64,000 nt of DNA from the NCBI RefSeq assembly GCF_000502835.1, contig NZ_AYVL01000006.1:128146-192145 (forward strand), in the 5' to 3' direction. This DNA comes from Mesorhizobium sp. LSJC280B00. GTDB taxonomy: Bacteria > Pseudomonadota > Alphaproteobacteria > Rhizobiales > Rhizobiaceae. Position numbers and translations under genes: made by a program. This document shows positions 25,342 to 34,648 of the stretch, in pieces. Under the pieces are notes generated by a model. The model was not told where the DNA came from, ran no database searches, and worked only from the letters and a program-made list of their open reading frames with translations. Numbering within the stretch: the first letter of the stretch is position 1; each line of letters opens with the position of its first letter.

Positions 25342-27110
25342 TCCCGCTCGAGCGGCGGCAGGTCGCCTTGGCTTTCCAGGAAACGAAGCAGCGCGGCAGC
25401 GTAACGTCTTGCCGCGGCCGCCAGCCGGATCTGTTCCCGATCATCGCCCGATCGCTCAGCCATGCTCCACAAGCCAAGCTGGAAGGCGAGATAGCAGGGC
25501 TCGTAGTAGTGGACCAGATTGGCATCGACGGGACGAGACGTAGTCGCCTCGACAGCTTTGCACAGTGCCGCAGTCGCTGCGTCGGAGAGGCTGTACTCGA
25601 CACGGGCGCCGGCAATGTCCCAGGCGATGTCCTGGCAGCCGATCAGATCGTGCGATCGGCAATGGTCGAGGGCGTCCGTCTTGACCAGCCTTCCACCGCG
25701 CGAAAGGATGAACTCCCACGGATGAAGCCGCCCGTCGATCTCGACCCGCTGCATGGTCTTGGGCGGAGCCTGTTTCGAGAACCAGGTCTGCAGCTCCGCC
25801 GCGCGGCTTTCGCCCAGCGCCTCACTTGTATTCCGCACGGCCATGTCGGCAAGCGCCTCCAGCGAGGCGCCCTGTTCGGAGGCGGGCAGATTGGCTGCGC
25901 GCCAGGACAGATAGCGCGCGAGATGAGCGACCATTTTTTCTTTCGAATGCCTTGCCCGGTCCAGCGTTGTACCGTCGATCCAGCGTTCAACGAGGAAGCC
26001 ATGGCACAGCCCGGCGATGTCCGGGCCAAAGCCTGCGTCATTCAGCCTCCTGGCAGTCTCGGCCTTGTGCATTCCGATTTCACCGAGGCCGACGAATTTG
26101 ACCGACCATTTTTCCCGGCCCGCAGAAGCAAGAAACTTTCGCCGCTCGAAGCCGCGGTGGACGGGGGGCCAATGATCCAGCGAGCCATAGTGCAAGCGAC
26201 GCCACTCTCCGCCAGATATTTCGGTCAAGCTGACCGCTGTGCGGCCGATCGTCCTGGCCACCCAATCCCGCAACGTCGGGACAGCGGATCCAGCGGGGAA
26301 AGTCCGTTCGAAATCCGCGGTGTGTTTTTGGCAAACCGTCCATGCCTCCCGACTGTTCGTCGATGCCTCGGGGCCCGGGCCAGCCGAATGGCTTGGGAAC
26401 AGATGGATGCGCCTGGGATCGATGCCCAGCCTTTGCAGCCATGCGACGACTGCGTGAAACGAGCTGCCGGACAGGCCGGGGCCCTCATCGACGACAGCGA
26501 AATGGGCCGATGGCCTTGTCCTCCAGCCGCCGATCAGTTCCGGATCGGCGGCAAGCCGCCTGCGAAACGGATGACCGGTCGGACGGACGCTGACGGGCGC
26601 CGGCGCGCCGATGGCTGCCGCCACCATCGCTGCCAATCCCAGGCCGATGCTGCGGATGCCGATTACGCATGTGTTCGCATCGAGACCCGACTGCCGTGCG
26701 GCGACGAAATAGCTCTCCGGATAGAGCGCGTAATGGGCGTAGCCCTCGGCCGTGCCGATGAGGATTTCGCCATCGCAATCGAGTTCGGCCAGCATTCGCG
26801 GCACTTCGGCATCGACCGGGCCGTCGATGGCGAATCCGGCCGCCCACGATCTGCCCACGTCCCGGGCCAAGCCGACCAGGAGATTTGCGCCCGCGATCCG
26901 CTGTCGGGAATTCCTGTCCATGCCGTTGGCCTCGAATTCAGCATCGGCAAGGCCCTGGACCAATTCCGAGATCTTGATGAACAGGCCGACCAGGGCTGCG
27001 TGCCGTCCGATCCCGCTTGGCATATCCGCAATGTGCCCGGCCGCTTCGCAGGCCGAGCCGCGAACATGTCGCGCGCTCTCAATTCGCTTGTGGTCGCCAT
27101 AGACGATCAT
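25278..27110 (-). CDS. Phosphoribosyltransferase-like/kinase-like fusion protein
   Basis: This is a 610-residue protein read from ATG 27110. At residues 206-218 the VVDEGPGLSGSSF stretch matches the PRPP-binding loop of type I phosphoribosyltransferases, set in a Rossmann-like region (about 60-250). Residues 330-560 look like an aminoglycoside-phosphotransferase-type kinase: GRLHPWEF at about 461 in place of the HGDLHxxN loop, KTDALDH at 477 and QDIAWDIAG at 493. The usual catalytic HGD is changed to DGR. It runs antisense within the glycan cluster between two plus-strand runs. The substrate is unknown; both domains would act on phosphate esters, so a sugar or inositol derivative is plausible. 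Confidence 0.6.
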   Translation of the reverse strand: MIVYGDHKRIESARHVRGSACEAAGHIADMPSGIGRHAALVGLFIKISELVQGLADAEFEANGMDRNSRQRIAGANLLVGLARDVGRSWAAGFAIDGPVDAEVPRMLAELDCDGEILIGTAEGYAHYALYPESYFVAARQSGLDANTCVIGIRSIGLGLAAMVAAAIGAPAPVSVRPTGHPFRRRLAADPELIGGWRTRPSAHFAVVDEGPGLSGSSFHAVVAWLQRLGIDPRRIHLFPSHSAGPGPEASTNSREAWTVCQKHTADFERTFPAGSAVPTLRDWVARTIGRTAVSLTEISGGEWRRLHYGSLDHWPPVHRGFERRKFLASAGREKWSVKFVGLGEIGMHKAETARRLNDAGFGPDIAGLCHGFLVERWIDGTTLDRARHSKEKMVAHLARYLSWRAANLPASEQGASLEALADMAVRNTSEALGESRAAELQTWFSKQAPPKTMQRVEIDGRLHPWEFILSRGGRLVKTDALDHCRSHDLIGCQDIAWDIAGARVEYSLSDAATAALCKAVEATTSRPVDANLVHYYEPCYLAFQLGLWSMAERSGDDREQIRLAAAARRYAAALLRFLESQGDLPPLERDQSSRRSISASFSRMAATSSR

Positions 27111-27214
27111 TGTCCCGTCCCGGTTGGCCTCACTGCACAACTCGGCGAGCGCTACTTTGATCCACCATCGGTTGCACGATTTTTGCAGCCGGCAAGGAAC
27201 AATCAGCGAGGCAG

Positions 27215-28366
27215 GTGGTTTGGCACGAAGAACTTACCTTCAACAGCATAGGCAGCGGTTTCGTGGGATCGAAGAAAGTTCGGATCGGAATAGTCGGCGT
27301 CGGCAACTGCGCCTCCTCCCTTGTTCAGGGCATCACCTATTACCGTGACGCAAGAAGCAATGAGCCCATCCCCGGGCTGATGCATGCCGATCTTGGCGGC
27401 TACCATGTCAAGGACATCGAGGTGGTCTGCGCTTTCGATGTCGCCAAGGGCAAAGTCGGACGCGATGTGGCAGACGCGATCTACAGCGCGCCGAACAATA
27501 CTTTCCGCTTTGCCGATGTGGCGGCTACCGGCGTTCGCGTCGAACGCGGGCCGACACTGGACGGCATCGGCAAATATCTGCGCGACGAGATCCAGGAGGC
27601 CGACGAACCCGTCGCCAACATCAGCAAGATCCTCGCCGAAAGCGGCGCCGAAATCCTGGTGTCCTATCTGCCTGTCGGTTCGGAGGAGGCAACGCGCTTT
27701 TATGCCGAGTGCGCGCTCGAGGCCGGCTGTGCCTTCGTCAACTGCATACCGGTCTTCATCGCCTCGCGGCCGGAGTGGCGCCGGCGCTTCGAGCAGCACG
27801 GCCTGCCGCTGATCGGCGACGACATCAAGAGCCAGGTCGGTGCGACGATCGTCCACCGGCTGCTCGCCAACCTGTTCCGCGAGCGCGGCGTGCGCATCGA
27901 TCGCACCTACCAGCTCAATTTCGGCGGCAACACCGACTTCCTCAATATGCTGGAACGCGAGCGGCTGGAATCGAAGAAGATCTCAAAGACGCAATCCGTC
28001 ACCAGCCAGATCGACGTTCCCCTGGAGCCCGGCAACATTCACGTCGGGCCGAGCGACCATGTCCCGTGGCTGACCGATCGCAAGTGGGCCTATATCCGGG
28101 TCGAAGGCACGACCTTCGGCGGTGTGCCGCTGAATGCCGAGCTCAAGCTGGAAGTGTGGGATTCGCCCAATTCGGCCGGCGTCGTCATCGATGCGGTGCG
28201 TTGCGCCAAGCTGGCGCTCGACCGCGGTATCGCGGGCGCGCTGACCGGTCCCTGCAGCTATTTCATGAAATCGCCGCCCGAGCAGTTCACCGACGCGGAA
28301 GCCCGCCAGCGCACGCTCTCTTTCATCGCCGGCAAGGACGAGCCGATGCTCGATGCCGCGGAATGA
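27215..28366 (+). CDS. Myo-inositol-1-phosphate synthase
   Basis: This 383-residue enzyme converts glucose 6-phosphate to inositol 1-phosphate using NAD. The N-terminal [13 protein letters not shown] loop, the [11 protein letters not shown] active-site segment and KKISKTQSV are characteristic; the short form is the prokaryotic type. GTG 27215 is taken as start; a GTG 16 codons later (VGSKKVRIG) is about as good. It begins the second coupled run of the cluster. De novo inositol synthesis in a sugar cluster suggests inositol is the acceptor or core of the product. Confidence 0.9.
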   Translation: MVWHEELTFNSIGSGFVGSKKVRIGIVGVGNCASSLVQGITYYRDARSNEPIPGLMHADLGGYHVKDIEVVCAFDVAKGKVGRDVADAIYSAPNNTFRFADVAATGVRVERGPTLDGIGKYLRDEIQEADEPVANISKILAESGAEILVSYLPVGSEEATRFYAECALEAGCAFVNCIPVFIASRPEWRRRFEQHGLPLIGDDIKSQVGATIVHRLLANLFRERGVRIDRTYQLNFGGNTDFLNMLERERLESKKISKTQSVTSQIDVPLEPGNIHVGPSDHVPWLTDRKWAYIRVEGTTFGGVPLNAELKLEVWDSPNSAGVVIDAVRCAKLALDRGIAGALTGPCSYFMKSPPEQFTDAEARQRTLSFIAGKDEPMLDAAE

Positions 28367-28959
28367 CGACGACGTTCTTTCTGGTGCGCCACGCCGCGCA
28401 CGACAATGTCGGCTGTTATCTTGCCGGACGGATGGCCGGCGTTTGCCTCGGCGAAGCCGGCAAGGCACAGGCCTCGCATCTGGCAGACCGCATGGCACGC
28501 GAGGCGATAGCGGCAATCTTCTGCAGCCCGCGCGAACGCACGCAGGAGACCGCCAATCCGATCGCGCTCGCCTGCAATGCCGGTGAAATCGTGATCCGCG
28601 AGGAACTCGATGAGATCGACTTCGGCACCTGGTCGGGAAAGACCTTCGAAGAGCTGAACCAGGATGCCGACTGGCGGGTGTGGAACGACCAGCGTCAGCA
28701 GGCGAGAACACCGAGCGGCGAGACCATGCTGGACGTGCAGCAACGCGTCGTCTCATTGATCGAGCAGGTCCGCGGCACCTACCAGAACCAGGGCGTCGCA
28801 CTGGTCAGCCATGCCGACGTCATCAAGGCCGCCGTGTGCAAGGTGCTCGGCCTGTCGCTGGGAAACTGCTTTCGCTTCGATATCGACCCAGCGTCGATCA
28901 CCACGGTTGTTTGGGGGGACTGGGGGTCGAACCTGATCAGACTCAACGAAGCTGCCTGA
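28363..28959 (+). CDS. Histidine phosphatase family protein (phosphoglycerate-mutase-like)
   Basis: This is a 198-residue protein of the branch-2 histidine phosphatase fold. The catalytic motif is LVRHAAHD (RHA in place of the usual RHG), and a second catalytic His is in LVSHADVI. It overlaps the inositol-phosphate synthase by 4 bp. An obvious role is dephosphorylation of inositol phosphate or of a sugar phosphate. The start is the ATG at 28363; the longer in-frame reading upstream lies inside the preceding gene. Confidence 0.85.
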   Translation: MTTTFFLVRHAAHDNVGCYLAGRMAGVCLGEAGKAQASHLADRMAREAIAAIFCSPRERTQETANPIALACNAGEIVIREELDEIDFGTWSGKTFEELNQDADWRVWNDQRQQARTPSGETMLDVQQRVVSLIEQVRGTYQNQGVALVSHADVIKAAVCKVLGLSLGNCFRFDIDPASITTVVWGDWGSNLIRLNEAA

Positions 28960-28973
28960 CGAGGAATTGCCGG

Positions 28974-30077
28974 ATGCGCATGGTCATTTTCGGTCTTACC
29001 GTGACATCGTCGTGGGGCAATGGGCACGCCACGCTGTGGCGCGGATTGATCCGGGCGATGGCCGGGCTGGGCTGGTCTATCACCTTCTTCGAACGCAACA
29101 CTCCCTATTATGCCGGGACGCGCGACCTCGACCAGTTGGATGGCGGCAACCTCGTCCTTTATCAGGATTGGGAGGACATCCAGCGCGTTGCCGAGCAGGC
29201 GATGAATGAGGCCGATGTGGTCATCGTCACCTCCTATTGCCCCGATGCCGTGAGCGCGTCGCGCCTTGCCCACCAGGCCTGTCGCGGGCTGAAGGTGTTC
29301 TACGATCTGGATACGCCGGTGACGCTGGCGCGGATCGAACAAGGTGATCCTCCGGCCTATTTCGGGCCGGAAGGGCTTCGCGATTTCGATCTCGTGCTGA
29401 GCTACACGGGAGGAACCGCGATCGACGCATTGAGGTCGATGCTGGGTGCGCGTCGCGTCATGCCGCTCTACGGCCATGTCGATCCAGAGCGACACCGGCC
29501 CGCCCCGCCCAGGCCGGAGTTTGCCGGCGACCTTTCCTATCTTGGAACCTATGCGGCAGACCGCCAGGCCGGGGTCGAGAGGCTGCTGGTCAGTCCGGCT
29601 GCGCGCCTGCCGGAGCGCCGCTTCATCATTGGCGGCGCACAATATCCGCAGGAATTCCCGTGGAGCGACAATATTTTCTTCGTCCGGCATCTGCCGCCGG
29701 CCGACCACCCCGCCTTCTTTTCATCATCACGGCTGACCCTGAACGTGACCCGCGAGGCGATGGCCGAAAGGGGCTGGTGTCCTTCCGGCCGGCTGTTCGA
29801 AGCCGCCGCTTGCGGTGCCGCGATGGTGAGCGACACATGGCCGGGACTGGAGGCCTTTTTCCGGCCCGGCGAAGAGATCGTCGTGGCGAACAGCACCGAC
29901 GACGTGGTCGCCGCGCTCGACCTGTCCGACGCCGAGCTTGACGCTATCCGCAGCCGAGCGCGCGAGCGGGTGCTGGACGAACACACCTCGGCGCGGCGCG
30001 CGAAGGAATTCGACCGCATCCTGTCTGATGCACTGCACGGCTCCACGCATGGCGAGCCGTTGAAGGAGGCAGTTTGA
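28974..30077 (+). CDS. CgeB-family glycosyltransferase-like protein (4 of 4)
   Basis: This 367-residue protein is the closest paralogue of 22844-23953. It has SSWGNGHATLWRGLIRAM, FYDLDTPVTLARI, SYTGGTAIDALRSMLGARRV and WCPSGRLFEAAACGAAMVSDTW. GAGGAATTGCCGG precedes ATG 28974. It lies 14 bp after the phosphatase gene and its stop overlaps the next start. It is a cytoplasmic GT-B-like enzyme with unknown donor and acceptor. Confidence 0.82.
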   Translation: MRMVIFGLTVTSSWGNGHATLWRGLIRAMAGLGWSITFFERNTPYYAGTRDLDQLDGGNLVLYQDWEDIQRVAEQAMNEADVVIVTSYCPDAVSASRLAHQACRGLKVFYDLDTPVTLARIEQGDPPAYFGPEGLRDFDLVLSYTGGTAIDALRSMLGARRVMPLYGHVDPERHRPAPPRPEFAGDLSYLGTYAADRQAGVERLLVSPAARLPERRFIIGGAQYPQEFPWSDNIFFVRHLPPADHPAFFSSSRLTLNVTREAMAERGWCPSGRLFEAAACGAAMVSDTWPGLEAFFRPGEEIVVANSTDDVVAALDLSDAELDAIRSRARERVLDEHTSARRAKEFDRILSDALHGSTHGEPLKEAV

Positions 30078-30877
30078 TGTTGGGCATCGTGCCCGCAGCC
30101 GGACGGGGAAGCCGCATCCAGCCGCTCGGCTTTTCGAAGGAGCTTCTGCCGGTCGGCAGCCGCATCGACGGCAACACCGAGCGGCCTTGCGCGGTCAGCG
30201 AATACCTGGTGCGCCGCATGGTGCGCGGGGGGGCCGACAAGATCTGCTTCGTCATCGGCTCGGGTAAGTCGGATATCCTCGAATATTATTCTGCCGGCTA
30301 TGCCGACGCGACTGCGCTGTTTGTGGTGCAGCCCTCTCCGGTCGGCCTTTGCGACGCCATCTTCCGTGCCGCACCGCTCGTCACAGCCGATGAGACCGTT
30401 CTGGTCGGGTTGCCCGATACGATCTGGTTTCCCGAAGACGGCTTCCTGGCCCTCCCGGACGACGGCCTGTCCTTCCTGCTGTTTCCGGTGGACCAGCCGG
30501 AGTTCTTCGACGCCGTCGTTGTCGACCAGGACGACCGGGTGAAGCAAATCCAGGTCAAGCAGCAGAATGCCCAATCGAACTGGATCTGGGGTGCGTTCAA
30601 GATGCCCGGCCGCACCCTTCACCAGCTCGCCGCGCTGTGGCGGGAACGGGACCGGTGCGACGAATATATCGGCACGCTGGTCAATGCCTATCTCGCCGCC
30701 GGAGGCGATGCCTATGGCATCAAGGCTGGCACCGCCTATGTCGACGTCGGCACCTTCAACGGCTACCGCACCGCACTTCGCCTGCTTGAAAGCGCCGCCG
30801 GTACCAAGGACGACCAAGTCGCCATTACGCTGCCCGGCCACCAGCACGTCCCTGTCCTCGCAGGCGAAGGAGGCTAG
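30077..30877 (+). CDS. Sugar-phosphate nucleotidyltransferase-like protein
   Basis: This 266-residue protein has the N-terminal GIVPAAGRGSRIQPLGFSKELLPV signature of GlmU/RmlA-type nucleotidyltransferases, with the catalytic GxGxR and the Lys of SKELLPV. The family transfers NMP from NTP to a sugar 1-phosphate. The end carries YVDVGTFNGY in place of the usual IDTGT block. The second-site VDQPEFFDAVVVD is also typical. AGGAGG precedes ATG 30077. It would provide an activated sugar, or activated inositol-like acceptor, for the GTs in the cluster. Confidence 0.83.
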   Translation: MLGIVPAAGRGSRIQPLGFSKELLPVGSRIDGNTERPCAVSEYLVRRMVRGGADKICFVIGSGKSDILEYYSAGYADATALFVVQPSPVGLCDAIFRAAPLVTADETVLVGLPDTIWFPEDGFLALPDDGLSFLLFPVDQPEFFDAVVVDQDDRVKQIQVKQQNAQSNWIWGAFKMPGRTLHQLAALWRERDRCDEYIGTLVNAYLAAGGDAYGIKAGTAYVDVGTFNGYRTALRLLESAAGTKDDQVAITLPGHQHVPVLAGEGG

Positions 30878-30879
30878 CC

Positions 30880-31641
30880 ATGCTGCATTCCGATGCCGAA
30901 ATCCGCCGCCGTATCGATGCGCTCGGCCCATGGTTCCACAATATGGAACTGGCCGGCATCGAAACCGCTCCCGACCATTTCCTTGGCAACTATCCGCTGA
31001 TCAAATGGCGCAAATTCGCCGACGCGATTCCCGCCGATCTTTCCGGCAAGGCGGTGCTCGACATAGGCTGCAATGCGGGTTTCTATTCGATCGAGATGAA
31101 ACGCCGCGGCGCCGGCCGCGTGCTTGGCATCGATTTCGATGAGGCTTACCTGGCGCAGGCGCGCTTTGCCGCTGAGGTAGCAGACTGCGACATCGAATTC
31201 CGGCAGCTCTCGGTCTACGACGTTGGCGCCCTGCATGAGCGGTTCGACATCGTGCTGTTCATGGGCGTGCTCTACCATTTGCGCCATCCCTTGCTCGCAC
31301 TCGATCTGATCCGGGAGCACGTCGCCCGGGACCTGATGATCTTCCAGTCGATGCAGCGCGGCAGCACCAACGTGCCGGCGCTCGAGCAGAATTATCATTT
31401 CTGGACCCACGACCTGTTCGACCGGCCGGATTTCCCAAAGCTGCATTTCATCGAGCATCGTTACGCCGACGACCCGACCAACTGGTGGATTCCCAATCGC
31501 GCCTGCACCGAAGCCATGCTGCGCAGCGCCGGCTTCGAGATCGTCCTGCAACCGGAGCAGGAGGTCTATTTCTGCCGCACCGCCGACGTGCCGGCCGGTG
31601 GCGGCGTCGTCTACCCGTCGAAAGGACAAATAAATGATTGA
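30880..31641 (+). CDS. SAM-dependent methyltransferase (Rta_06860/TIGR04290-like)
   Basis: This 253-residue class I methyltransferase has VLDIGCNAGFYSIEMKRRGA as motif I and FDIVLFMGVLYHLRHPLLALD as motif IV. I recall a TIGRFAM (TIGR04290) for rhizobial methyltransferases from a conserved cluster of this kind, not verified. The wording is also like tRNA U34 methyltransferase CmoB, including NWWIPNRACTEAMLRSAGF. It begins 2 bp after the preceding stop. It probably methylates a sugar or the aglycone. Confidence 0.82.
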   Translation: MLHSDAEIRRRIDALGPWFHNMELAGIETAPDHFLGNYPLIKWRKFADAIPADLSGKAVLDIGCNAGFYSIEMKRRGAGRVLGIDFDEAYLAQARFAAEVADCDIEFRQLSVYDVGALHERFDIVLFMGVLYHLRHPLLALDLIREHVARDLMIFQSMQRGSTNVPALEQNYHFWTHDLFDRPDFPKLHFIEHRYADDPTNWWIPNRACTEAMLRSAGFEIVLQPEQEVYFCRTADVPAGGGVVYPSKGQIND

Positions 31642-32566
31642 AGCCGCGATGATCTGGAACGAGCCCAACAACAAATCCCACTGGGATCCCGAGCTCGACC
31701 CCGACTGGAGCCGCTTCGCCAACATGGCAACCCTGGTCGCCGACGCGATCGCGTCGGAGAATCCGGCCTTGACCAAGGTCCTTGGCGGCATCTCGCCGAT
31801 CGATGCCGGTTTCATGACACGGATGAAGGAGTTCGACGTGCTCGATCATGTCGATGCTGTCGCCGTGCACGGTTTCCCGCTCGACTGGAACCTCTGGCAG
31901 ATCCACGAATGGCCGCAGAAGATCGGCGAGATTTCGGCTGTCACCGATCTTCCGGTATGGGTCAGTGAGGTCGGCGTGTCGACCTTCGGCGCCGAGGAGG
32001 TGCAGGTCTGGGGCCTGCGCCGGACCGCGGAACTGCTGATCGGCAACGCACCGCGCATCCAATGGTATAGCCTCTACGACCTGCCGCGCGAGTGGGAAGC
32101 GACGACGCGCCATCGCGAGGCGGAAGGCTCGTCTTACTACCGCCATTTCTACATGGGCCTGCTCCGCCAGGACGGCACGCCAAAGCCCGCGCTCGAGGAG
32201 TTCCTGCACCACACGCCGGCAATGGGACTGGTGCAGTGGTTCCATTTCGAAGATCACCGGCTGGACGACGCCGTTGCCTGGATGAAACGGCTCGGCGTCA
32301 CCAATCTGCGCACCGGGCTTTCCTGGGCCGACAGCTTCAGGCCGAACGCACTTGACTGGTTCGACCGGCAGATGGAGGCTTTGGCCGACTTCGACGTGAC
32401 GGTTACTTTCTGCTTCACGCCGGAACACCGCGGAATGATGCCGCACCACAGCAGTCCGCCGCTGGTGCCGGAGGAATTCGCCGACTTCTGCGCGGCAATG
32501 ACGCGCCGATATGCCGGCAGCATCGCTGCCCCTTCGGTCGGCAGGCTGCGCGCCTCCGCAGCGTGA
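31634..32566 (+). CDS. GH39-like glycosidase (beta-xylosidase-like)
   Basis: This 310-residue protein has an AMIWNEPNNKSHW segment whose Glu fits the acid/base residue (NEP) of clan GH-A hydrolases, and PVWVSEVGVST whose Glu fits the nucleophile. It lacks a signal peptide, so it is cytoplasmic. It overlaps the methyltransferase gene by 8 bp and uses the ATG at 31634. Beta-xylosidase annotations are usual for such proteins. A hydrolase within a biosynthetic operon may trim or transfer sugars rather than degrade polysaccharide. Confidence 0.75.
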   Translation: MIEAAMIWNEPNNKSHWDPELDPDWSRFANMATLVADAIASENPALTKVLGGISPIDAGFMTRMKEFDVLDHVDAVAVHGFPLDWNLWQIHEWPQKIGEISAVTDLPVWVSEVGVSTFGAEEVQVWGLRRTAELLIGNAPRIQWYSLYDLPREWEATTRHREAEGSSYYRHFYMGLLRQDGTPKPALEEFLHHTPAMGLVQWFHFEDHRLDDAVAWMKRLGVTNLRTGLSWADSFRPNALDWFDRQMEALADFDVTVTFCFTPEHRGMMPHHSSPPLVPEEFADFCAAMTRRYAGSIAAPSVGRLRASAA

Positions 32567-32586
32567 GGAGCTTCGGCTCTCCAGTC

Positions 32587-33651
32587 ATGACGCTCACCGT
32601 CCTCAACGTCGCCTATCCCCTCGCCCCGGTCGGGCCGGATGCGGTCGGTGGTGCCGAGCAGGTGCTGTCGGTGCTCGACCAGGCGCTCGTACAGGCCGGA
32701 CACCGCTCGATCGTGATCGGCTGCCAGGGCTCGAGCGCTGCGGGTGTCCTCATCGAGACGCCGGCCGAACCGGGCGTGCTCGATGAAGCGGCGAAGCGCC
32801 GGGCGCAGCGTGTTCATTGCGCCGCAATTGCTACCGCACGCGCTCGCTGGCCAATCGACGTGGTCCATTTGCACGGTATCGATTTCGATGCCTATCTGCC
32901 GGGCGACGGGCCGACATTGGTGACCCTGCATTTGCCGCTCGACTGGTATCCGGCCGACGCTCTCAATCCGGCGCGGGAGGATCTGTGGCTGCATGCGGTA
33001 TCGGCGGCTCAGCAAAGAACCGCGCCGCCGGGAGCCAGGCTGATCGGGCCGATTCCCAACGGAGTGGACGTCGACGCGCTGAGCGAACCGCAGGCCAAAC
33101 ACGACTTTGCGCTCGTGCTCGGCCGCGTCTGCCCGGAAAAGGGCATCCATCTGGCGCTGGACGCAGCCAAGAAGGCCAGCGTGCCGCTGGTCATCGGTGG
33201 CAAGGTCTACCCCTATGAAACGCACACAGCGTATTTTCGCGACGAGGTCGAACCCCGGCTGGACGACCGGCGCCGCTTCCTTGGTCCGCTCGGCTTTGTC
33301 GCCAAGCGGCGCCTGCTGAATACAGCCCGCTGCCTAGTCATCCCGAGCCTTGCCGCGGAAACCAGTTCGCTCGTCGCCATGGAGGCGCTCGCCTGCGGCA
33401 CCCCCGTGGTGGCCTTCCCGAATGGCGCACTGCCGGATGTGGTCGAGCACGGCAAGACCGGGTATCTGGTCGGGGATGTCGACGAGATGGCCGAAGCCAT
33501 CGCTGCCGCACCCAGCCTGGACCCCGAGACCTGCCGGGCCGAGGCGCGGCGGCGCTTTTCACTCGACCGCATGGTTTCCTCCTACATGGACGCCTATCGG
33601 GCGCTGGCACGGCTCGGCACAGACAGCGGGCAGCTCGCGACGGCAAAGTGA
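32587..33651 (+). CDS. GT4-family glycosyltransferase
   Basis: This 354-residue GT-B transferase has the N-terminal PLAPVGPDAVGGAEQVLSVL loop, LGRVCPEKGIHLAL at the start of the donor domain and PSLAAETSSLVAMEALACGTPVVAF as the EX7E region. ATG 32587 is taken; a GTG at 32563 overlapping the preceding stop would add eight residues and is also possible. No membrane segment is present. It is the second GT4 of the cluster, not close to the one at 19520. Confidence 0.88.
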   Translation: MTLTVLNVAYPLAPVGPDAVGGAEQVLSVLDQALVQAGHRSIVIGCQGSSAAGVLIETPAEPGVLDEAAKRRAQRVHCAAIATARARWPIDVVHLHGIDFDAYLPGDGPTLVTLHLPLDWYPADALNPAREDLWLHAVSAAQQRTAPPGARLIGPIPNGVDVDALSEPQAKHDFALVLGRVCPEKGIHLALDAAKKASVPLVIGGKVYPYETHTAYFRDEVEPRLDDRRRFLGPLGFVAKRRLLNTARCLVIPSLAAETSSLVAMEALACGTPVVAFPNGALPDVVEHGKTGYLVGDVDEMAEAIAAAPSLDPETCRAEARRRFSLDRMVSSYMDAYRALARLGTDSGQLATAK

Positions 33652-33658
33652 GCGCGAC

Positions 33659-34648
33659 ATGCTCCGCAGTGAGATCATAGACGATCCGGCGGACCTCGAA
33701 GCCCTCGAGCCGCACTGGTGGGAACTTTGGTCGCGCAGTCCCTCGGCGACGCCGTTCCAGTCTCCCGCATGGTTGCTGCCATGGTGGCGGACATTTGCTC
33801 CCGGCGAGCTAGCGACGGTCGCCATCTGGCGTGGCGACGATCTGGTCGGCCTGGCGCCACTCTATCTGGAACGCCACGACGCCGGCGCGCGATTGCTTCC
33901 GCTCGGCATTTCGTTGAGCGACTATCTGGATGTCCTTTGTCTTCCCGAGATCGCCGAACCGGTCGGCGCAGTCATCGGTGGCGCCGTTCTTTCCGTCGGC
34001 TGGTCACAGTGGATCTTGCAGGACCTGCCTCCCGGCGGCGCCGGCCTTGCCATCAGGCATGCCGCGCTCGAATCGTGCCAAGCCGTCGGTCACGCCGCTT
34101 GCCCGGTGCTCGCCCTCGCCGGCGACCAGACGCTTCAAGGCTGCGTTCCGGCGCGGCGGAGGCGCCAATTGCGCCGCGCCCACAGGGCCGCGTCGAGACG
34201 CGGCAGTGTCTCCATCGAACCCGCTTTGTCCGATCCGCAGACATTCCTCGACCACCTGATCCGCCTTCACCGCGCGCGCTGGGCCGGACACGGCGACGGC
34301 GTTCTGTCCGATTCCCGCGTGGAAGCATTCCACCGTCAGGCGCTGCCGCAGCTGGTCGCACAGGTGCTTGCCCGATGCTGGCTTATCACGATCGGTAACG
34401 CGATCGTGGGCGCCTATTACGGGTTCCATCATCGGGGCCGCGCTTGCGCTTACCTCGGTGGCTTCGATCCGGCCTATGCCGAGGAAAGTCCCGGCGCGCT
34501 GCTCATCGGCCAAGCGATAAGGCAGGCGATCTGCGAAGGCGCGGAAGAGTTCGATTTTCTGCGCGGACAAGAGGCCTACAAGTACAGCTGGGGCGCCGTA
34601 GACCGGTGGACGATGCGCAAGATCTGGACGCGGAGCAAAGGGCGATGA
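33659..34648 (+). CDS. GNAT-type acyltransferase (CelD/BioF2-like, Acetyltransf_6)
   Basis: This 329-residue protein has the double-GNAT layout of the CelD/FemAB-like group. Features are FQSPAWLLPWWRTFAPGE near the N-terminus, AIWRGDDLVGLAPLYL, and the C-terminal AYYGFHHRGRACAYLGGFDPAYAEESPGALLIGQAIRQA acyl-CoA site with FDFLRGQEAYK. Such enzymes acylate polysaccharides or sugars. ATG 33659 lies 8 bp after the preceding stop. A longer upstream reading is within the preceding gene. Confidence 0.83.
   Translation: MLRSEIIDDPADLEALEPHWWELWSRSPSATPFQSPAWLLPWWRTFAPGELATVAIWRGDDLVGLAPLYLERHDAGARLLPLGISLSDYLDVLCLPEIAEPVGAVIGGAVLSVGWSQWILQDLPPGGAGLAIRHAALESCQAVGHAACPVLALAGDQTLQGCVPARRRRQLRRAHRAASRRGSVSIEPALSDPQTFLDHLIRLHRARWAGHGDGVLSDSRVEAFHRQALPQLVAQVLARCWLITIGNAIVGAYYGFHHRGRACAYLGGFDPAYAEESPGALLIGQAIRQAICEGAEEFDFLRGQEAYKYSWGAVDRWTMRKIWTRSKGR

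Noticed and set aside
25248..27251. 667-codon plus-strand open frame
   Set aside because: It is the exact antisense of the PRTase-kinase fusion. It shows no domain motifs, and its amino-acid composition is Arg/Gly/Ala-rich as expected of a shadow frame in high-GC DNA.
29549..30931. 460-codon minus-strand open frame over the CgeB-like and nucleotidyltransferase genes
   Set aside because: The plus-strand genes have clear family motifs and 4-bp couplings; the antisense frame has none.
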